Shown piece by piece: positions 1 to 8,564 of a DNA stretch of 64,000 nucleotides. The stretch comes from Lachnospiraceae bacterium (lineage in GTDB: Bacteria > Bacillota > Clostridia > Lachnospirales > Lachnospiraceae), in the NCBI GenBank assembly GCA_017473905.1, contig JAFUJA010000026.1, positions 61,528-125,527 on the forward strand. Reading direction: 5' to 3'. A program made the position numbers and the translations under genes. Position 1 is the stretch's first letter. Each line of letters starts with the position of its first letter. A model generated the notes under the pieces. That model worked only from the letters and a program-made list of their open reading frames with translations, did no database searches and had not been told where the DNA came from.

Positions 1-155
1 TTGTTTGCTTCCAGAAGTTTCTGCTGCTCGTCCTGCTTCTTCTGCATCTTTTTACCAACGAAGTAAAGAACGATGGTAGCGATGATGAATACTGCAAGGA
101 TGACGATAAGTATAATTGTGCCTGCACTGGGTGCAAGTAAAAGAAAAGGACTCAT
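1..155 (-). CDS. Partial small membrane-anchored protein (5' end only)
   Basis: Read on the minus strand from ATG at 155-153, with an AGGT-type ribosome binding site at about 161-166; the gene runs off the left edge. The visible N-terminus begins MSPFLLLAPSAGTIILIVIL, a single hydrophobic segment of about 25 residues, then the charged stretch GKKMQKKQDEQQKLLEANK. It looks like a small conserved Clostridial protein with one N-terminal membrane anchor and a cytoplasmic remainder. YajC-like membrane proteins have a similar layout but I do not see a clear YajC signature. Function unknown. Confidence 0.6.
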   Translation of the reverse strand, partial: MSPFLLLAPSAGTIILIVILAVFIIATIVLYFVGKKMQKKQDEQQKLLEAN

Positions 156-237
156 CTGTTACCTCCAATGATTCATTTTAGCAAAAATCATTTTATCATT
201 TTTTGAAATAAAAGGCAAGGGAAAAACGGAAATCCTG

Positions 238-266
238 TTGTTTGAAAGTGCACAATGTAGTATAAT
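238..266 (+). promoter_or_regulatory. Sigma-A promoter of the NlpC/P60 gene
   Basis: TTGTTT (238-243), a 17-nt spacer and a perfect TATAAT (261-266) lie about 34 nt before the chosen ATG at 300. Confidence 0.6.
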
Positions 267-299
267 ACAAGGGACTATGAGATGAAGGAGGAATTTGTC

Positions 300-1484
300 A
301 TGTATAAAAAACTTTTATATATAATGATATCAGTAGCCCTTGTTACGGTTTTATCTACCCAGAATGTACTTGCCACTTCCTCTGCAGAAATAAATAAAGA
401 AATTGAAAAGGCACAGAAAGAGAAAGAAAAAGAACAGGAAGAGTTAGAGAAGGTTCAGGAAGAAATCGGGGCCATGGAAGAAGAGCAGGAAGAAATTCTG
501 GGCGAAATGGAAGAATTGAGTCTTCAGATTGCGGATATTATGGCAAGTATCGGCGTGCTGGAAGAAGATATTGCAGCCAAGGAAGAAGAAATAGAAGTTG
601 CCAAAGTGGACCTGGAGGCGGCAATCGAGAAAGAGAATGCCCAGTATCAGGACACAAAGGACCGTATTCAGGTAATGTATGAGTCCGGCACGGGTTCCTA
701 TCTTAATGTTTTACTTGAATCAGACGGGCTGCAGGATTTCCTTACAAGGTGGGAATACGTGCAGATGATGTATTCCTATGATAATAAAATGCTTGCGGAT
801 TACCAACTTGCCAAGGAAGAGGTAATTACTTTAAAAGAGAATCTGGAAGCGGAAGAATCCGAGCTTTTGGCAGCAAAAGAGGAGTGCGAGCTGGAGAAAG
901 AAGAACTGGAAGTAAGTCTTGATGGTCTGGAAGAAATCTGTGAAGACTACGAGACACAGCTTGCACAGGTAAAAAAGCAGGCAGCCGCTTACGAAAAGAA
1001 AATCAAAGAACAGAATCAGAAAATTAAAAATTTGGAAAAGCAGAAAAAAGATGCGGAACAGAAAGAAAACAACGGAGGGCAGAAGCATACCGGTTCCGCA
1101 TATGAATTCGACCCTGCCATTATCTGGGCAGCAGAAGGAAGCGATGCAGGAAAAGAGGTTGCGGTCTATGCAATCCAGTTCCTGGGCAACCCTTATAAAA
1201 TGGGCGGTACATCCCTGACAAACGGCACGGACTGCTCCGGTTTTACCCAGTCTGTATATGCCAATTTCGGGGTGAGCATTCCCCGCACATCCACCCAGCA
1301 GAGAAGCTGCGGAACCTCAGTTGCCTATGAGAATGCCCAGCCGGGAGACCTTATCTGTTATGCCGGTCATGTAGGCATGTACGTAGGTGCAGGCTATATT
1401 GTTCACGCAAGCTCTGCGAAGACCGGAATTAAAATTTCCAAGGCTACATACAGAAGTATTCTCGCCGTCAGACGTGTTCTTTAA
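300..1484 (+). CDS. Secreted coiled-coil NlpC/P60 peptidoglycan hydrolase
   Basis: Predicted cell-wall endopeptidase of the NlpC/P60 cysteine peptidase family (cleaves gamma-D-Glu-diaminopimelate type bonds). A signal peptide covers about residues 1-26 (ending near VLATSS), a long Glu/Lys-rich coiled coil runs to about 265 (the PcsB/CwlO-type layout), and the NlpC/P60 domain fills the C-terminus with the catalytic Cys in GTDCSGF and His in GHVGMYV and IVHAS. The ATG at 300 is preferred over an in-frame ATG at 282 because GGAGG at 287-291 sits 8 nt before it and the signal peptide then starts correctly. Such proteins act at division or elongation sites, often gated by FtsEX. Monocistronic by appearance. 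Confidence 0.9.
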   Translation: MYKKLLYIMISVALVTVLSTQNVLATSSAEINKEIEKAQKEKEKEQEELEKVQEEIGAMEEEQEEILGEMEELSLQIADIMASIGVLEEDIAAKEEEIEVAKVDLEAAIEKENAQYQDTKDRIQVMYESGTGSYLNVLLESDGLQDFLTRWEYVQMMYSYDNKMLADYQLAKEEVITLKENLEAEESELLAAKEECELEKEELEVSLDGLEEICEDYETQLAQVKKQAAAYEKKIKEQNQKIKNLEKQKKDAEQKENNGGQKHTGSAYEFDPAIIWAAEGSDAGKEVAVYAIQFLGNPYKMGGTSLTNGTDCSGFTQSVYANFGVSIPRTSTQQRSCGTSVAYENAQPGDLICYAGHVGMYVGAGYIVHASSAKTGIKISKATYRSILAVRRVL

Positions 1485-1550
1485 TCAGAAAACGGCAGTT
1501 ACAGTTTGCATAAACGTGTCAAAATGGCACGAAAGACGGTACATTTTACC

Positions 1551-1579
1551 TTGATTTCTCAAAATCACTGTGTTATTAT
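1551..1579 (+). promoter_or_regulatory. Sigma-A promoter of the P-loop ATPase / oxidoreductase operon
   Basis: TTGATT (1551-1556), a 17-nt spacer and TATTAT (1574-1579). It supports a start codon downstream of about 1590 and favours the TTG start at 1622. Confidence 0.55.
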
Positions 1580-1621
1580 TGGTAAATTGAGATTATTGTG
1601 TACCGGAAAGGAAGTGCAGCT

Positions 1622-2335
1622 TTGGCTCAGGACAGAAAATTTTATATTATTTGCGGTCATTATGGCTGCGGCAAGAGTAATTTTGCTTTGAATCTTGCCA
1701 TAGAACGGGCTAAAATGGGACGTCGTGTGGTTCTGATGGACCTTGACCTTGTAAATCCGTATTTCCTGTCTTCCGGCTACAAAGAGAAGCTGGAAAGCAT
1801 GGGAATCGAAGTGACGGCTCCTTTGTATGCCAACACCAATGTTGACATTCCGGCTCTGCCCGCCAACATGAACATGGTATTCGAAACGGATGCGGATGTT
1901 ATTATGGACGTAGGCGGTGATGATGCGGGCTCTACTGTTTTGGGACGTTTCCATAAACAGTTATCCAATGTAGAGTACGAGCTTTTATATGTAATCAATC
2001 AATACCGTAATCTGACGGCAACTCCGGAGGAAGCGGTAGAGATTTTAAGAGAAATCCAACAGGCATCCCGCTGCAAGGCGACAGCCATCGTGGATAATTC
2101 TCATCTAAAATATGATACAACCTGGGAAATCAAGGAAAAGGCATTCGCCTATACTGACAAGACGGTTGCATTGACCGGACTTCCCTTGTTTGCAACTACG
2201 ATTCCGAAATTTCTTATGGATAAGGAGGAAGTTACTGCGGGCATCTCCCGTCACGGTGACAGAAACTGGTATCCGGTGGAAATTTATGTAAAAGCCCCCT
2301 GGGAAGTGGGGAATCCGGAATGGGATCGTATATAA
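1622..2335 (+). CDS. ParA/MinD-like P-loop ATPase
   Basis: A 237-residue nucleotide-binding protein of the CobQ/CobB/MinD/ParA superfamily. A Walker A-like loop GHYGCGKSN is near the N-terminus, followed by VVLMDLDLVNPYF, which resembles the deviant-Walker/switch region of this superfamily. I chose TTG at 1622 because AAAGGAAG lies 7 nt upstream; an in-frame GTG at 1598 has no ribosome binding site and is very close to the predicted transcription start. It directly precedes the ferredoxin gene of the 2-oxoacid oxidoreductase operon (24-nt gap), so it is probably co-transcribed and may have a role linked to that enzyme, for example cofactor insertion. That link is inference only. Confidence 0.75.
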   Translation: MAQDRKFYIICGHYGCGKSNFALNLAIERAKMGRRVVLMDLDLVNPYFLSSGYKEKLESMGIEVTAPLYANTNVDIPALPANMNMVFETDADVIMDVGGDDAGSTVLGRFHKQLSNVEYELLYVINQYRNLTATPEEAVEILREIQQASRCKATAIVDNSHLKYDTTWEIKEKAFAYTDKTVALTGLPLFATTIPKFLMDKEEVTAGISRHGDRNWYPVEIYVKAPWEVGNPEWDRI

Positions 2336-2359
2336 TTAAGAGAAAGTGAGGAAGGCAAA

Positions 2360-2566
2360 ATGGCGAAGATTACAGTGAATGAAGCACTGTGCAAAGGCTG
2401 CGGACTTTGTGTAGGAGCATGTCCCAAGAAGATTCTTGTTCTTTCCAAGGATCGAATTAATGCAAAAGGATATCATCCTTCCACAATCACAGACGAGTCT
2501 CAGTGTATCGGTTGCGCATCCTGTGCGATTATGTGTCCTGATGTAGCAATTACAGTAGAAAGATAA
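2360..2566 (+). CDS. 2-oxoacid:ferredoxin oxidoreductase, ferredoxin-like delta subunit
   Basis: A 68-residue protein with two [4Fe-4S] motifs, CKGCGLCVGACP and CIGCASCAIMCP. It relays electrons from the thiamine-diphosphate site of the adjacent beta subunit to soluble ferredoxin. Order delta-alpha-beta-gamma and tight spacing to 2584 match four-subunit Vor/Kor enzymes of anaerobes. Ribosome binding site AAAGTGAGGAAGG precedes the ATG. Confidence 0.9.
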   Translation: MAKITVNEALCKGCGLCVGACPKKILVLSKDRINAKGYHPSTITDESQCIGCASCAIMCPDVAITVER

Positions 2567-2583
2567 TGTAAGGAGAAAAAGAA

Positions 2584-3648
2584 ATGGCAGAGAAAGTTTT
2601 AATGAAAGGAAACGAAGCATTGGCAGAAGCTGCAATTCAGTGCGGCTGTAAGCATTACTTCGGTTATCCCATTACACCGCAGACAGAAATTGCGGCATAT
2701 ATGTCAAAGCGTTTACCCAAAGAGGGCGGCGTATTTTTACAGGCTGAATCAGAAGTGGCAGCAATCAATATGGTACTCGGAGCAACCGCTGCAGGCGTTC
2801 GTTCCATGACTTCTTCCAGTTCACCGGGTGTGAGCTTAAAGTCAGAAGGTGTATCCTATATTGCAGGTTCCGACCTTCCCGCTTTGATTATCAACGTACA
2901 GCGTGGTGGCCCCGGTCTCGGTGGTATCCAGCCTTCCCAGTCTGACTACTGGCAGGCAACCAAGGCTTTGGGACACGGTGACTTCCAGTTATTCGTACTT
3001 GCTCCTTCCACCATTCAGGAAATGGTAGACTTCGTTCCCCTTGCGTACGAAGTAGGCGAAAAGTACAGAGTGCCTTCCATGATTTTATCCGACGGTATGC
3101 TCGGACAGATGATGGAACCCGTTGAGTTCCCTACCAAGAAGGACGATGCTATTGCAGAAAAGCCCTGGGCAGCAAACGGACATCAGAACAAGAGAGAGAA
3201 AAATGTTATCAACTCCCTTTACATCGATCCTGAAACACTGGAAAACCTTGTAAAAGAGCGTTATGAAAGATACGAATTAATCAAGGAAAACGAGCAGCGT
3301 GCAGAAGAATTCATGATGGAAGATGCAGAATATGTAGTTGTAGCTTTCGGTGCTTCTTCCCGTGTTGCAAGAAGTGCAATCATGCAGGCTCGTGCTGAGG
3401 GTATCAAGGCAGGTATGATCCGTCCCATTACTCTCTGGCCTTTCCCTAATAAAACCATTGAAAAGTCCATCGATTCCACTAAGAAGTATCTCTGTGTGGA
3501 AATGAACATGGGACAGATGGTAGACGATGTTCGTCTTGTAGTAAGCGGACGCAAGCCCGTAGAATTCTTTGGCCGTACCGGTGGTGTGATTCCTACACCT
3601 GCTGAGGTACTTGGTCAGATTCGCGCACTTGCAGGAAAGGAGATGTAA
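2584..3648 (+). CDS. vorB: 2-oxoacid:ferredoxin oxidoreductase, alpha subunit (VorB-type)
   Basis: A 354-residue alpha subunit that forms the catalytic core with the beta subunit at 3651. It has the N-terminal pyrimidine-binding-type domain with GNEALAEAAIQCGCKHYFGY and ITPQTEIAAY, the conserved Ser-rich loop SMTSSSSPGVSLKSEG, and a C-terminal transketolase-like domain. The enzyme oxidatively decarboxylates a 2-oxoacid with CoA to acyl-CoA, CO2 and reduced ferredoxin. Family members of this length in Clostridia are usually called branched-chain (VorB), but 2-oxoglutarate (KorA) enzymes look alike, so the substrate is not settled by sequence. The branched-chain reading would suit the downstream acyl-CoA synthetase. 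Confidence 0.88.
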   Translation: MAEKVLMKGNEALAEAAIQCGCKHYFGYPITPQTEIAAYMSKRLPKEGGVFLQAESEVAAINMVLGATAAGVRSMTSSSSPGVSLKSEGVSYIAGSDLPALIINVQRGGPGLGGIQPSQSDYWQATKALGHGDFQLFVLAPSTIQEMVDFVPLAYEVGEKYRVPSMILSDGMLGQMMEPVEFPTKKDDAIAEKPWAANGHQNKREKNVINSLYIDPETLENLVKERYERYELIKENEQRAEEFMMEDAEYVVVAFGASSRVARSAIMQARAEGIKAGMIRPITLWPFPNKTIEKSIDSTKKYLCVEMNMGQMVDDVRLVVSGRKPVEFFGRTGGVIPTPAEVLGQIRALAGKEM

Positions 3649-3650
3649 TC

Positions 3651-4403
3651 ATGGCTGTAGTATTTGAGAAATCTAAGGCATTAACAGATGTGCCTTTTCA
3701 TTACTGCCCCGGATGTACACACGGTATTGTACATCGTCTGGTAGCAGAAGTTTTAGAAGAGCTTGGAGTAACAGGACAGACTGTAGGTGTTGCATCCGTA
3801 GGTTGTTCCGTATTCAGCTACAATTATTTTAACTGTGATATGGTGCAGGCTGCACATGGCCGTGCTCCCGCAGTAGCAACAGGTTTAAAGAGAGCAATCC
3901 CTGAGAACGTGGTATTTACATATCAGGGTGACGGTGACCTTGCTGCGATTGGTATGGCTGAGACCGTACATGCAGCTACCAGAGGTGAAAACATCACTGT
4001 TATCTTCATTAACAACGCAATTTACGGTATGACCGGCGGACAGATGGCTCCTACCTCTCTTCCCGGACAGATTACACAGACAACACCTTACGGACGTGAC
4101 ACTGATGCTGCAGGTCATCCCATCCGTGTGTGCGAAATGCTTTCCACTTTATCCGGAACCGCACTTGCACAGCGTGTTACCGTTGACAGCGTAAAGAATG
4201 TTAACATTGCAAAGAAAGCAATCAAGAAAGGTTTCGAAAACCAGATTAACAAACGTGGATACTCCATCATCGAAGTGGTTTCTACCTGCCCTACCAACTG
4301 GGGACTTTCTCCTGATGAGGCAATGAACTGGCTTCGTGATAATATGCTTCCTTACTATCCTTTGGGAGTATATAAGGATGTTACGGAAGGAGGAAACGAA
4401 TAA
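3651..4403 (+). CDS. 2-oxoacid:ferredoxin oxidoreductase, beta subunit (thiamine diphosphate)
   Basis: A 250-residue TPP-binding subunit. Visible signatures are FHYCPGCTHGIVHR near the N-terminus (Cys residues for the cluster), the TPP/Mg motif GDGDLAAIGMAE, and the Asn-rich end of that motif, NNAIYGMTGGQMAPT. It pairs with the alpha subunit two bases upstream, and its stop overlaps the start of the gamma subunit by one base (TAATG), showing tight translational coupling. Length and order are normal for the four-subunit family. Confidence 0.9.
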   Translation: MAVVFEKSKALTDVPFHYCPGCTHGIVHRLVAEVLEELGVTGQTVGVASVGCSVFSYNYFNCDMVQAAHGRAPAVATGLKRAIPENVVFTYQGDGDLAAIGMAETVHAATRGENITVIFINNAIYGMTGGQMAPTSLPGQITQTTPYGRDTDAAGHPIRVCEMLSTLSGTALAQRVTVDSVKNVNIAKKAIKKGFENQINKRGYSIIEVVSTCPTNWGLSPDEAMNWLRDNMLPYYPLGVYKDVTEGGNE

Positions 4404-4939
4404 TGGCTAAAACATTAAACGTTTTACTGGCAGGCTTCGGCGGCCAGGGTATTCTTTTTGCAGGTAAAACCGTTGCTTACGCAGGACTTATGGATAACAA
4501 GGAAATTTCATGGCTTCCTTCTTACGGTCCCGAAATGCGTGGCGGTACCTGTAACTGTAGCGTAGTTATCAGTGATGAACCCATCGGTTCTCCTCTGGTA
4601 ACTCAGCCTGACGTATTGTTTGCAATGAACCTTCCTTCCTTGGATAAGTTCGTGAATTCAGTAGTTCCCGGCGGTACCATCCTCGTAGACAGCTCCATGA
4701 TTGACAAAAAGGTAGAGCGTACCGACGTTAACGTTTACTACATCGACGCTACCAGGATTGCTGATGAGCAGGGCTTAAAAGGCTGTGCAATCATCATCTT
4801 AATCGGTAAGCTTTTCAAGGAAATCGGTTTCTGCAGCAAGGATGCTCTTGACGCAGGTATCCGTAAAGTGATTCCCGCAAAGAAGGCAGCTATGCTTGAC
4901 CTGAACTTAAAGGCATTAAGCATTGGTATGGAATCATAG
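4403..4939 (+). CDS. 2-oxoacid:ferredoxin oxidoreductase, gamma subunit
   Basis: A 178-residue subunit of the POR/KOR gamma family. GFGGQGILFAGK opens the protein and YGPEMRGGTCNCSV is the typical family motif. It completes the four-gene enzyme and is translationally coupled to the beta subunit. Followed after about 30 nt by a hairpin consistent with operon termination. Confidence 0.9.
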   Translation: MAKTLNVLLAGFGGQGILFAGKTVAYAGLMDNKEISWLPSYGPEMRGGTCNCSVVISDEPIGSPLVTQPDVLFAMNLPSLDKFVNSVVPGGTILVDSSMIDKKVERTDVNVYYIDATRIADEQGLKGCAIIILIGKLFKEIGFCSKDALDAGIRKVIPAKKAAMLDLNLKALSIGMES

Positions 4940-4969
4940 AATTCTTTAAGAATTATATTTAAAAGTTAA

Positions 4970-5016
4970 ATGGATGAGAATCGTGGAGAATCTCTGCGGT
5001 TCTCATAAACCATTTT
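4970..5016 (+). terminator. Terminator after the oxidoreductase operon
   Basis: Stem TGAGAATCG (4975-4983) with CGGTTCTCA (4997-5005), extended by TGG/CCA, followed by TTTTT. One G-T pair lies in the 9-bp stem. Confidence 0.6.
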
Positions 5017-5057
5017 TATGATTATCCAGAATTGCTCCCGATAAAAGGAGGAACGTT

Positions 5058-5606
5058 ATGAACGAAATCAAAGAAATTGCAATGCGAATCAAGGAACTTC
5101 GTGAAATTTGCGAATTCAGTGAGGAAGAAGTGGCTTCCAGACTGGGAATTACAACAGAATGCTACAAAAGCTATGAAGCCAGCGGTGAAGATATTCCCAT
5201 CAATGTAATATATCAGCTGTCTAAGATGTATAAGGTGGATTTCTCCGAAATCCTTACAGGTGTTTCAGCTAAGTTAAAAACCTATCAGGTTGTAAGAGGC
5301 GGAAACGGACAGAAGGCAGACAGATATCCCGGATATGAATTTAAGGATCTTGCATATCATTTTGCAAATGAAATTATGCAGCCGTTTTTGGTTACTTTGG
5401 ATCCTTCTGATAAAAAAGCGGACCTTGTGTCCCATAGAGGGGAAGAATTCAATTTGGTTTTAAAAGGTACCGTCGTCGTCACCTTTGGTGACCAGGAGAT
5501 AGTGCTTGAAGAAGGCGACAGTATTTATTTTAACCCGAATTACCCTCATGGACAGAGATGCGGTGGCGACAAACCCGCTACCTTCCTGACCATGATAGCA
5601 GAATAA
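5058..5606 (+). CDS. XRE-family regulator with C-terminal cupin domain
   Basis: A 182-residue protein: an XRE helix-turn-helix at about residues 8-60 (EEVASRLGITTECYKSYEAS) and a cupin beta-barrel at about 110-180 (EEFNLVLKGTVVVTFGDQEI, then YFNPNYPHGQ). XRE-cupin regulators usually sense a small metabolite through the cupin and control neighbouring genes. The next gene, an acyl-CoA synthetase, begins 22 nt later, so the pair is very likely an operon with the regulator acting on fatty- or branched-acid activation. GGAGG precedes the ATG. Confidence 0.88.
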   Translation: MNEIKEIAMRIKELREICEFSEEEVASRLGITTECYKSYEASGEDIPINVIYQLSKMYKVDFSEILTGVSAKLKTYQVVRGGNGQKADRYPGYEFKDLAYHFANEIMQPFLVTLDPSDKKADLVSHRGEEFNLVLKGTVVVTFGDQEIVLEEGDSIYFNPNYPHGQRCGGDKPATFLTMIAE

Positions 5607-5628
5607 GTTGACATGGAATGGAGTAAAA

Positions 5629-7290
5629 ATGTTAGAGAAATATTTACCCAGGATGGAATTTTCATCCTATGAAGATTTTAAAAAGAATTACACCGTAAAC
5701 ATCCCCGAAAATTTTAATTTCGGTTTTGATATTGTAGATGGCTGGGCAGCGGAAAAGCCTGACAACAGAGCACTTTTATGGTGCAACGACCATGATGAAG
5801 AGAAGATTTTTACTTTCCGCGATATGAGTCTTCTCACCAATCGTGCGGCAAACTTTTTTAAACATTACGGAATTAAAAAAGGTTCCGTGGTTATGTTGAT
5901 TTTAAGAAGAAGATGGGAGTACTGGATTTGTGCTACAGCATTGATTAAGCTGGGTGCGATTGTGGTTCCCGGAACGTTACAGCTTACTAAAAAAGACATT
6001 GCATACCGTGCAAATGCAGCAAATATCGAAATGTTTGTGTGCTTAAACGATGCGTATGTATGTGAGCAGATGGAGCTTGCGAAGGCAGAGGCTTCCTGCA
6101 TTCGTCACATTGCACTCGTTGGCGAAGAAAAGAGAGAGGGCTGGATTCCTTTTAATGAGGAATTCATGAAGTACTCAGATGAGTTTGCCCGTCCTACCGG
6201 CGAAGAAGCCACCAAGAATACGGATATCATGCAGATTTATTTTACATCCGGTACTACGGGAATGCCTAAAATGGTATGTCATAATTACCTGCATCCTTTA
6301 GGTCATATCGTAACTGCTAAATACTGGCAGCGTGTACAGGAAAACAAACTGCACATGAGCGTATCCGATTCCGGCTGGGCGAAGTTCGGCTGGGGTAAAA
6401 TCTACGGACAGTGGATTTGCGGTGCGACCATTTTCGCATACGATATGGACAAGTTTATTCCCTTAAAACTTTTGGGAATGATTGAAAAATATAAACTGAC
6501 AACCTTCTGTGCACCTCCTACCATGTATCGTTTTATGTTACAGGAAAAGGTGGAAGACTTTGATTTGTCTTCCGTAGAACAGTGGTGTACCGCAGGTGAG
6601 CCTTTGAATCCCGAGGTATTTAACCGTTGGGAAGAGTTAACCGGCAAGAAAATTGCTTCCGGCTTCGGACAGACAGAGGGTACCGTACTCATTGCATGCT
6701 TCGAGTGGTTTGAAGCAAAACCCGGTACTCTGGGTAAACCTTCACCCATTTATGATATCCATCTCCTCAATGCAGAGGGACAGGATTGTGAAAACGGTGA
6801 AGAAGGTGAAATCGTAATCAGTGGTTTAAAGGAGAATCCTCCCGTGGGTCTTTTTGTGGGATACTATCAGGATCCTGAAATGACCAACGAAGCTCTCGGA
6901 AGCGGTTCCTATAACTTAAAAGACGTTGCATGGAGAGACAACGCCGGCTATTGCTGGTTCGTGGGACGTCATGATGATGTTATCAAATGTTCCGGTTATC
7001 GTATCGGACCTTTTGAAGTAGAAAGTGCCCTGATTGAGCATCCCGCAGTTGTTGAGTGTGCCATTACCGCAGCACCCGATCCCATCCGTGGACAGGTTGT
7101 TAAGGCGACGGTTGTTTTGGCACAGGGCTACACACCTTCTGATGACCTTGTAAAAGAACTTCAGAATCATGTAAAACATGCGACAGCACCTTACAAATAT
7201 CCCAGAATTGTGGAATTTGTAGATGAACTTCCCAAAACATTGGGCGGTAAAATCAAGCGTGCCGAAATCAGAAATGCAGATGCCAAATAA
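5629..7290 (+). CDS. AMP-forming acyl-CoA synthetase
   Basis: A 553-residue class I adenylate-forming enzyme that activates a carboxylic acid to acyl-AMP and then acyl-CoA. Motifs in order: YFTSGTTGMPKMVCHNY (ATP loop), GFGQTEGT, then RHDDVIKCSGYRIGPFEVE (hinge region), and LPKTLGGKIKRAEIR with the catalytic lysine near the end. It resembles acetyl-/medium-chain acyl-CoA synthetases. ATG at 5629 is chosen over TTG at 5608 because GGAG lies 5 nt before it. Placed beside a Vor-type oxidoreductase and an XRE-cupin regulator, it may interconvert the branched acyl-CoA products and free acids; that is inference. Confidence 0.9.
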   Translation: MLEKYLPRMEFSSYEDFKKNYTVNIPENFNFGFDIVDGWAAEKPDNRALLWCNDHDEEKIFTFRDMSLLTNRAANFFKHYGIKKGSVVMLILRRRWEYWICATALIKLGAIVVPGTLQLTKKDIAYRANAANIEMFVCLNDAYVCEQMELAKAEASCIRHIALVGEEKREGWIPFNEEFMKYSDEFARPTGEEATKNTDIMQIYFTSGTTGMPKMVCHNYLHPLGHIVTAKYWQRVQENKLHMSVSDSGWAKFGWGKIYGQWICGATIFAYDMDKFIPLKLLGMIEKYKLTTFCAPPTMYRFMLQEKVEDFDLSSVEQWCTAGEPLNPEVFNRWEELTGKKIASGFGQTEGTVLIACFEWFEAKPGTLGKPSPIYDIHLLNAEGQDCENGEEGEIVISGLKENPPVGLFVGYYQDPEMTNEALGSGSYNLKDVAWRDNAGYCWFVGRHDDVIKCSGYRIGPFEVESALIEHPAVVECAITAAPDPIRGQVVKATVVLAQGYTPSDDLVKELQNHVKHATAPYKYPRIVEFVDELPKTLGGKIKRAEIRNADAK

Positions 7291-7322
7291 TAAAGGAAAC
7301 CGTTTGGAGGTAAAGTAAAAAA

Positions 7323-8483
7323 ATGAGTAGTGCAAAAAGAGAGTTACAGAGACAGAATCGTGAAAAAGCGATTCGTAAACAGAAGACCAAAAAAGTTCTT
7401 ACCATTGGAATTTGTTCCGCTTTAGGACTTGCATTTGTTGCAGGTATTATCTACTGGATTGTATATGCTAATTTTATTCTGACCAAGCCTGTGGAAGACT
7501 ACAGTAAGGGACTTACCGATGATGGTAAAATCGAAGGCGTTACCTTAAGCGACTATATTACATTGGGTGACTACCAGAACATTGCTTTTAATTATACTGA
7601 TGAAGTTATGACCTATGAAGAGGCTATGGCTCAGCTTGAGCAGGAAGCAGGCAACAGCGGTGACCTTTCAACTGAGACGGATATTGATATCCAGTTGGGT
7701 GATAAAATCAATTTGGACTATACCGGTAAGATTGATGGTGTTGCTTTTGAAAACGGAAGCACCAACGGAGCAGGTACTGATATTGTGGTAGGTTCCGCGG
7801 GTTACATTGATGATTTTGAGGATCAGCTTGTAGGTCACTCCCCCGGGGATGAATTCGAAATTCAGGTAACCTTCCCTGCAGATTACGGTCAGGCAGACCT
7901 TGCTTCCAAGGAAGCTGTTTTTGAAATTAAGATTAACGGTATTTACGAGAAGTCCGAAATCAATGATGATTATATTATTGAAAATCATGGCGACGTGGCT
8001 TCCAGCGTGGAAGAATACTGCGATTACCTGATTAAGCTGGATTTTGACGAAAAGATTAAGACTTACGGCCTTGATAAGGCAGTTGAAAACAGTACTCTGA
8101 TTCAGTACCCCGACAAATATGTGAAAACACAGATGGGAATCCAGAAACATTCTGATGAGGAGACTTTTAACTACTATTTATCTTTCGGCTTCGATATGAA
8201 GTGGAAAGATTTCATCGGTATGAGCGAAAGCGAATATGAAGCTGAACTTCGTCTTTCCGCAGAAGATGATGTAAAGAAGAAAATGGTCGTTCAGGCTATT
8301 TTTGAACAGGAAGGCTTCGTTGTTACAGACGAAGACATCAATGCTGTTTTAGTTGATTTGGGAAGTTCAGATGTATATATGACACAGATGATAGAAACCT
8401 ACGGTAAGGGATATCTTTACCAGCAGGCAATGTATAAAATCGTGGAAACCTATCTTTCCGAACGTGTATACATTGAATACTAA
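7323..8483 (+). CDS. Membrane-anchored FKBP/trigger-factor-like peptidyl-prolyl isomerase
   Basis: A 386-residue protein: a basic N-terminus, one transmembrane helix at about residues 24-48 (LTIGICSALGLAFVAGIIYW), an FKBP-type domain at about 120-205 (INLDYTGKIDGVAFENG, then FEDQLVGHSPGDEFEIQV), and a helical trigger-factor-like C-terminal region. Trigger factor itself is a soluble ribosome-associated chaperone; here the ribosome-binding N-domain is replaced by a membrane anchor, so the catalytic domain is probably outside the membrane and helps fold exported proteins. GGAGG precedes the ATG. The transcript probably ends at the hairpin that follows. Confidence 0.85.
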   Translation: MSSAKRELQRQNREKAIRKQKTKKVLTIGICSALGLAFVAGIIYWIVYANFILTKPVEDYSKGLTDDGKIEGVTLSDYITLGDYQNIAFNYTDEVMTYEEAMAQLEQEAGNSGDLSTETDIDIQLGDKINLDYTGKIDGVAFENGSTNGAGTDIVVGSAGYIDDFEDQLVGHSPGDEFEIQVTFPADYGQADLASKEAVFEIKINGIYEKSEINDDYIIENHGDVASSVEEYCDYLIKLDFDEKIKTYGLDKAVENSTLIQYPDKYVKTQMGIQKHSDEETFNYYLSFGFDMKWKDFIGMSESEYEAELRLSAEDDVKKKMVVQAIFEQEGFVVTDEDINAVLVDLGSSDVYMTQMIETYGKGYLYQQAMYKIVETYLSERVYIEY

Positions 8484-8510
8484 AATAAAACAAAATATGT
8501 AACGTTCTAA

Positions 8511-8564
8511 ATTCCGCCCTGCGTACATAAAATGTAAAAAATGTATTGCAGGGTGGAAATTTTT
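8511..8564 (+). terminator. Long hairpin with U-tract, overlapping the spoIIID ribosome binding site
   Basis: The arms ATTCCGCCCTGCGTACAT (8511-8528) and the region ending GCAGGGTGGAAAT (8548-8560) pair over about 17 bp with one bulge and one G-T pair, followed by seven T residues. It fits an intrinsic terminator for the upstream foldase gene. The 3' arm contains GGGTGGA, the only ribosome binding site for spoIIID, so the same hairpin would mask it in read-through RNA. Confidence 0.65.

Noticed and set aside
242-266. TTGAAA as the -35 element for the NlpC/P60 promoter.
   Set aside because: Only 13 nt separate it from TATAAT; TTGTTT at 238 with 17 nt is the better fit.
5006-5040. TAAA followed by CCCGATAA before the XRE-cupin gene as a sigma-28 promoter.
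   Set aside because: The spacing is about 26 nt, not 15, so it cannot work as one promoter.
8526-8533. CATAAAAT before spoIIID as a sigma-E -10 box.
   Set aside because: The sequence 14-16 nt upstream does not match a sigma-E -35 element, and the site lies in the hairpin loop.
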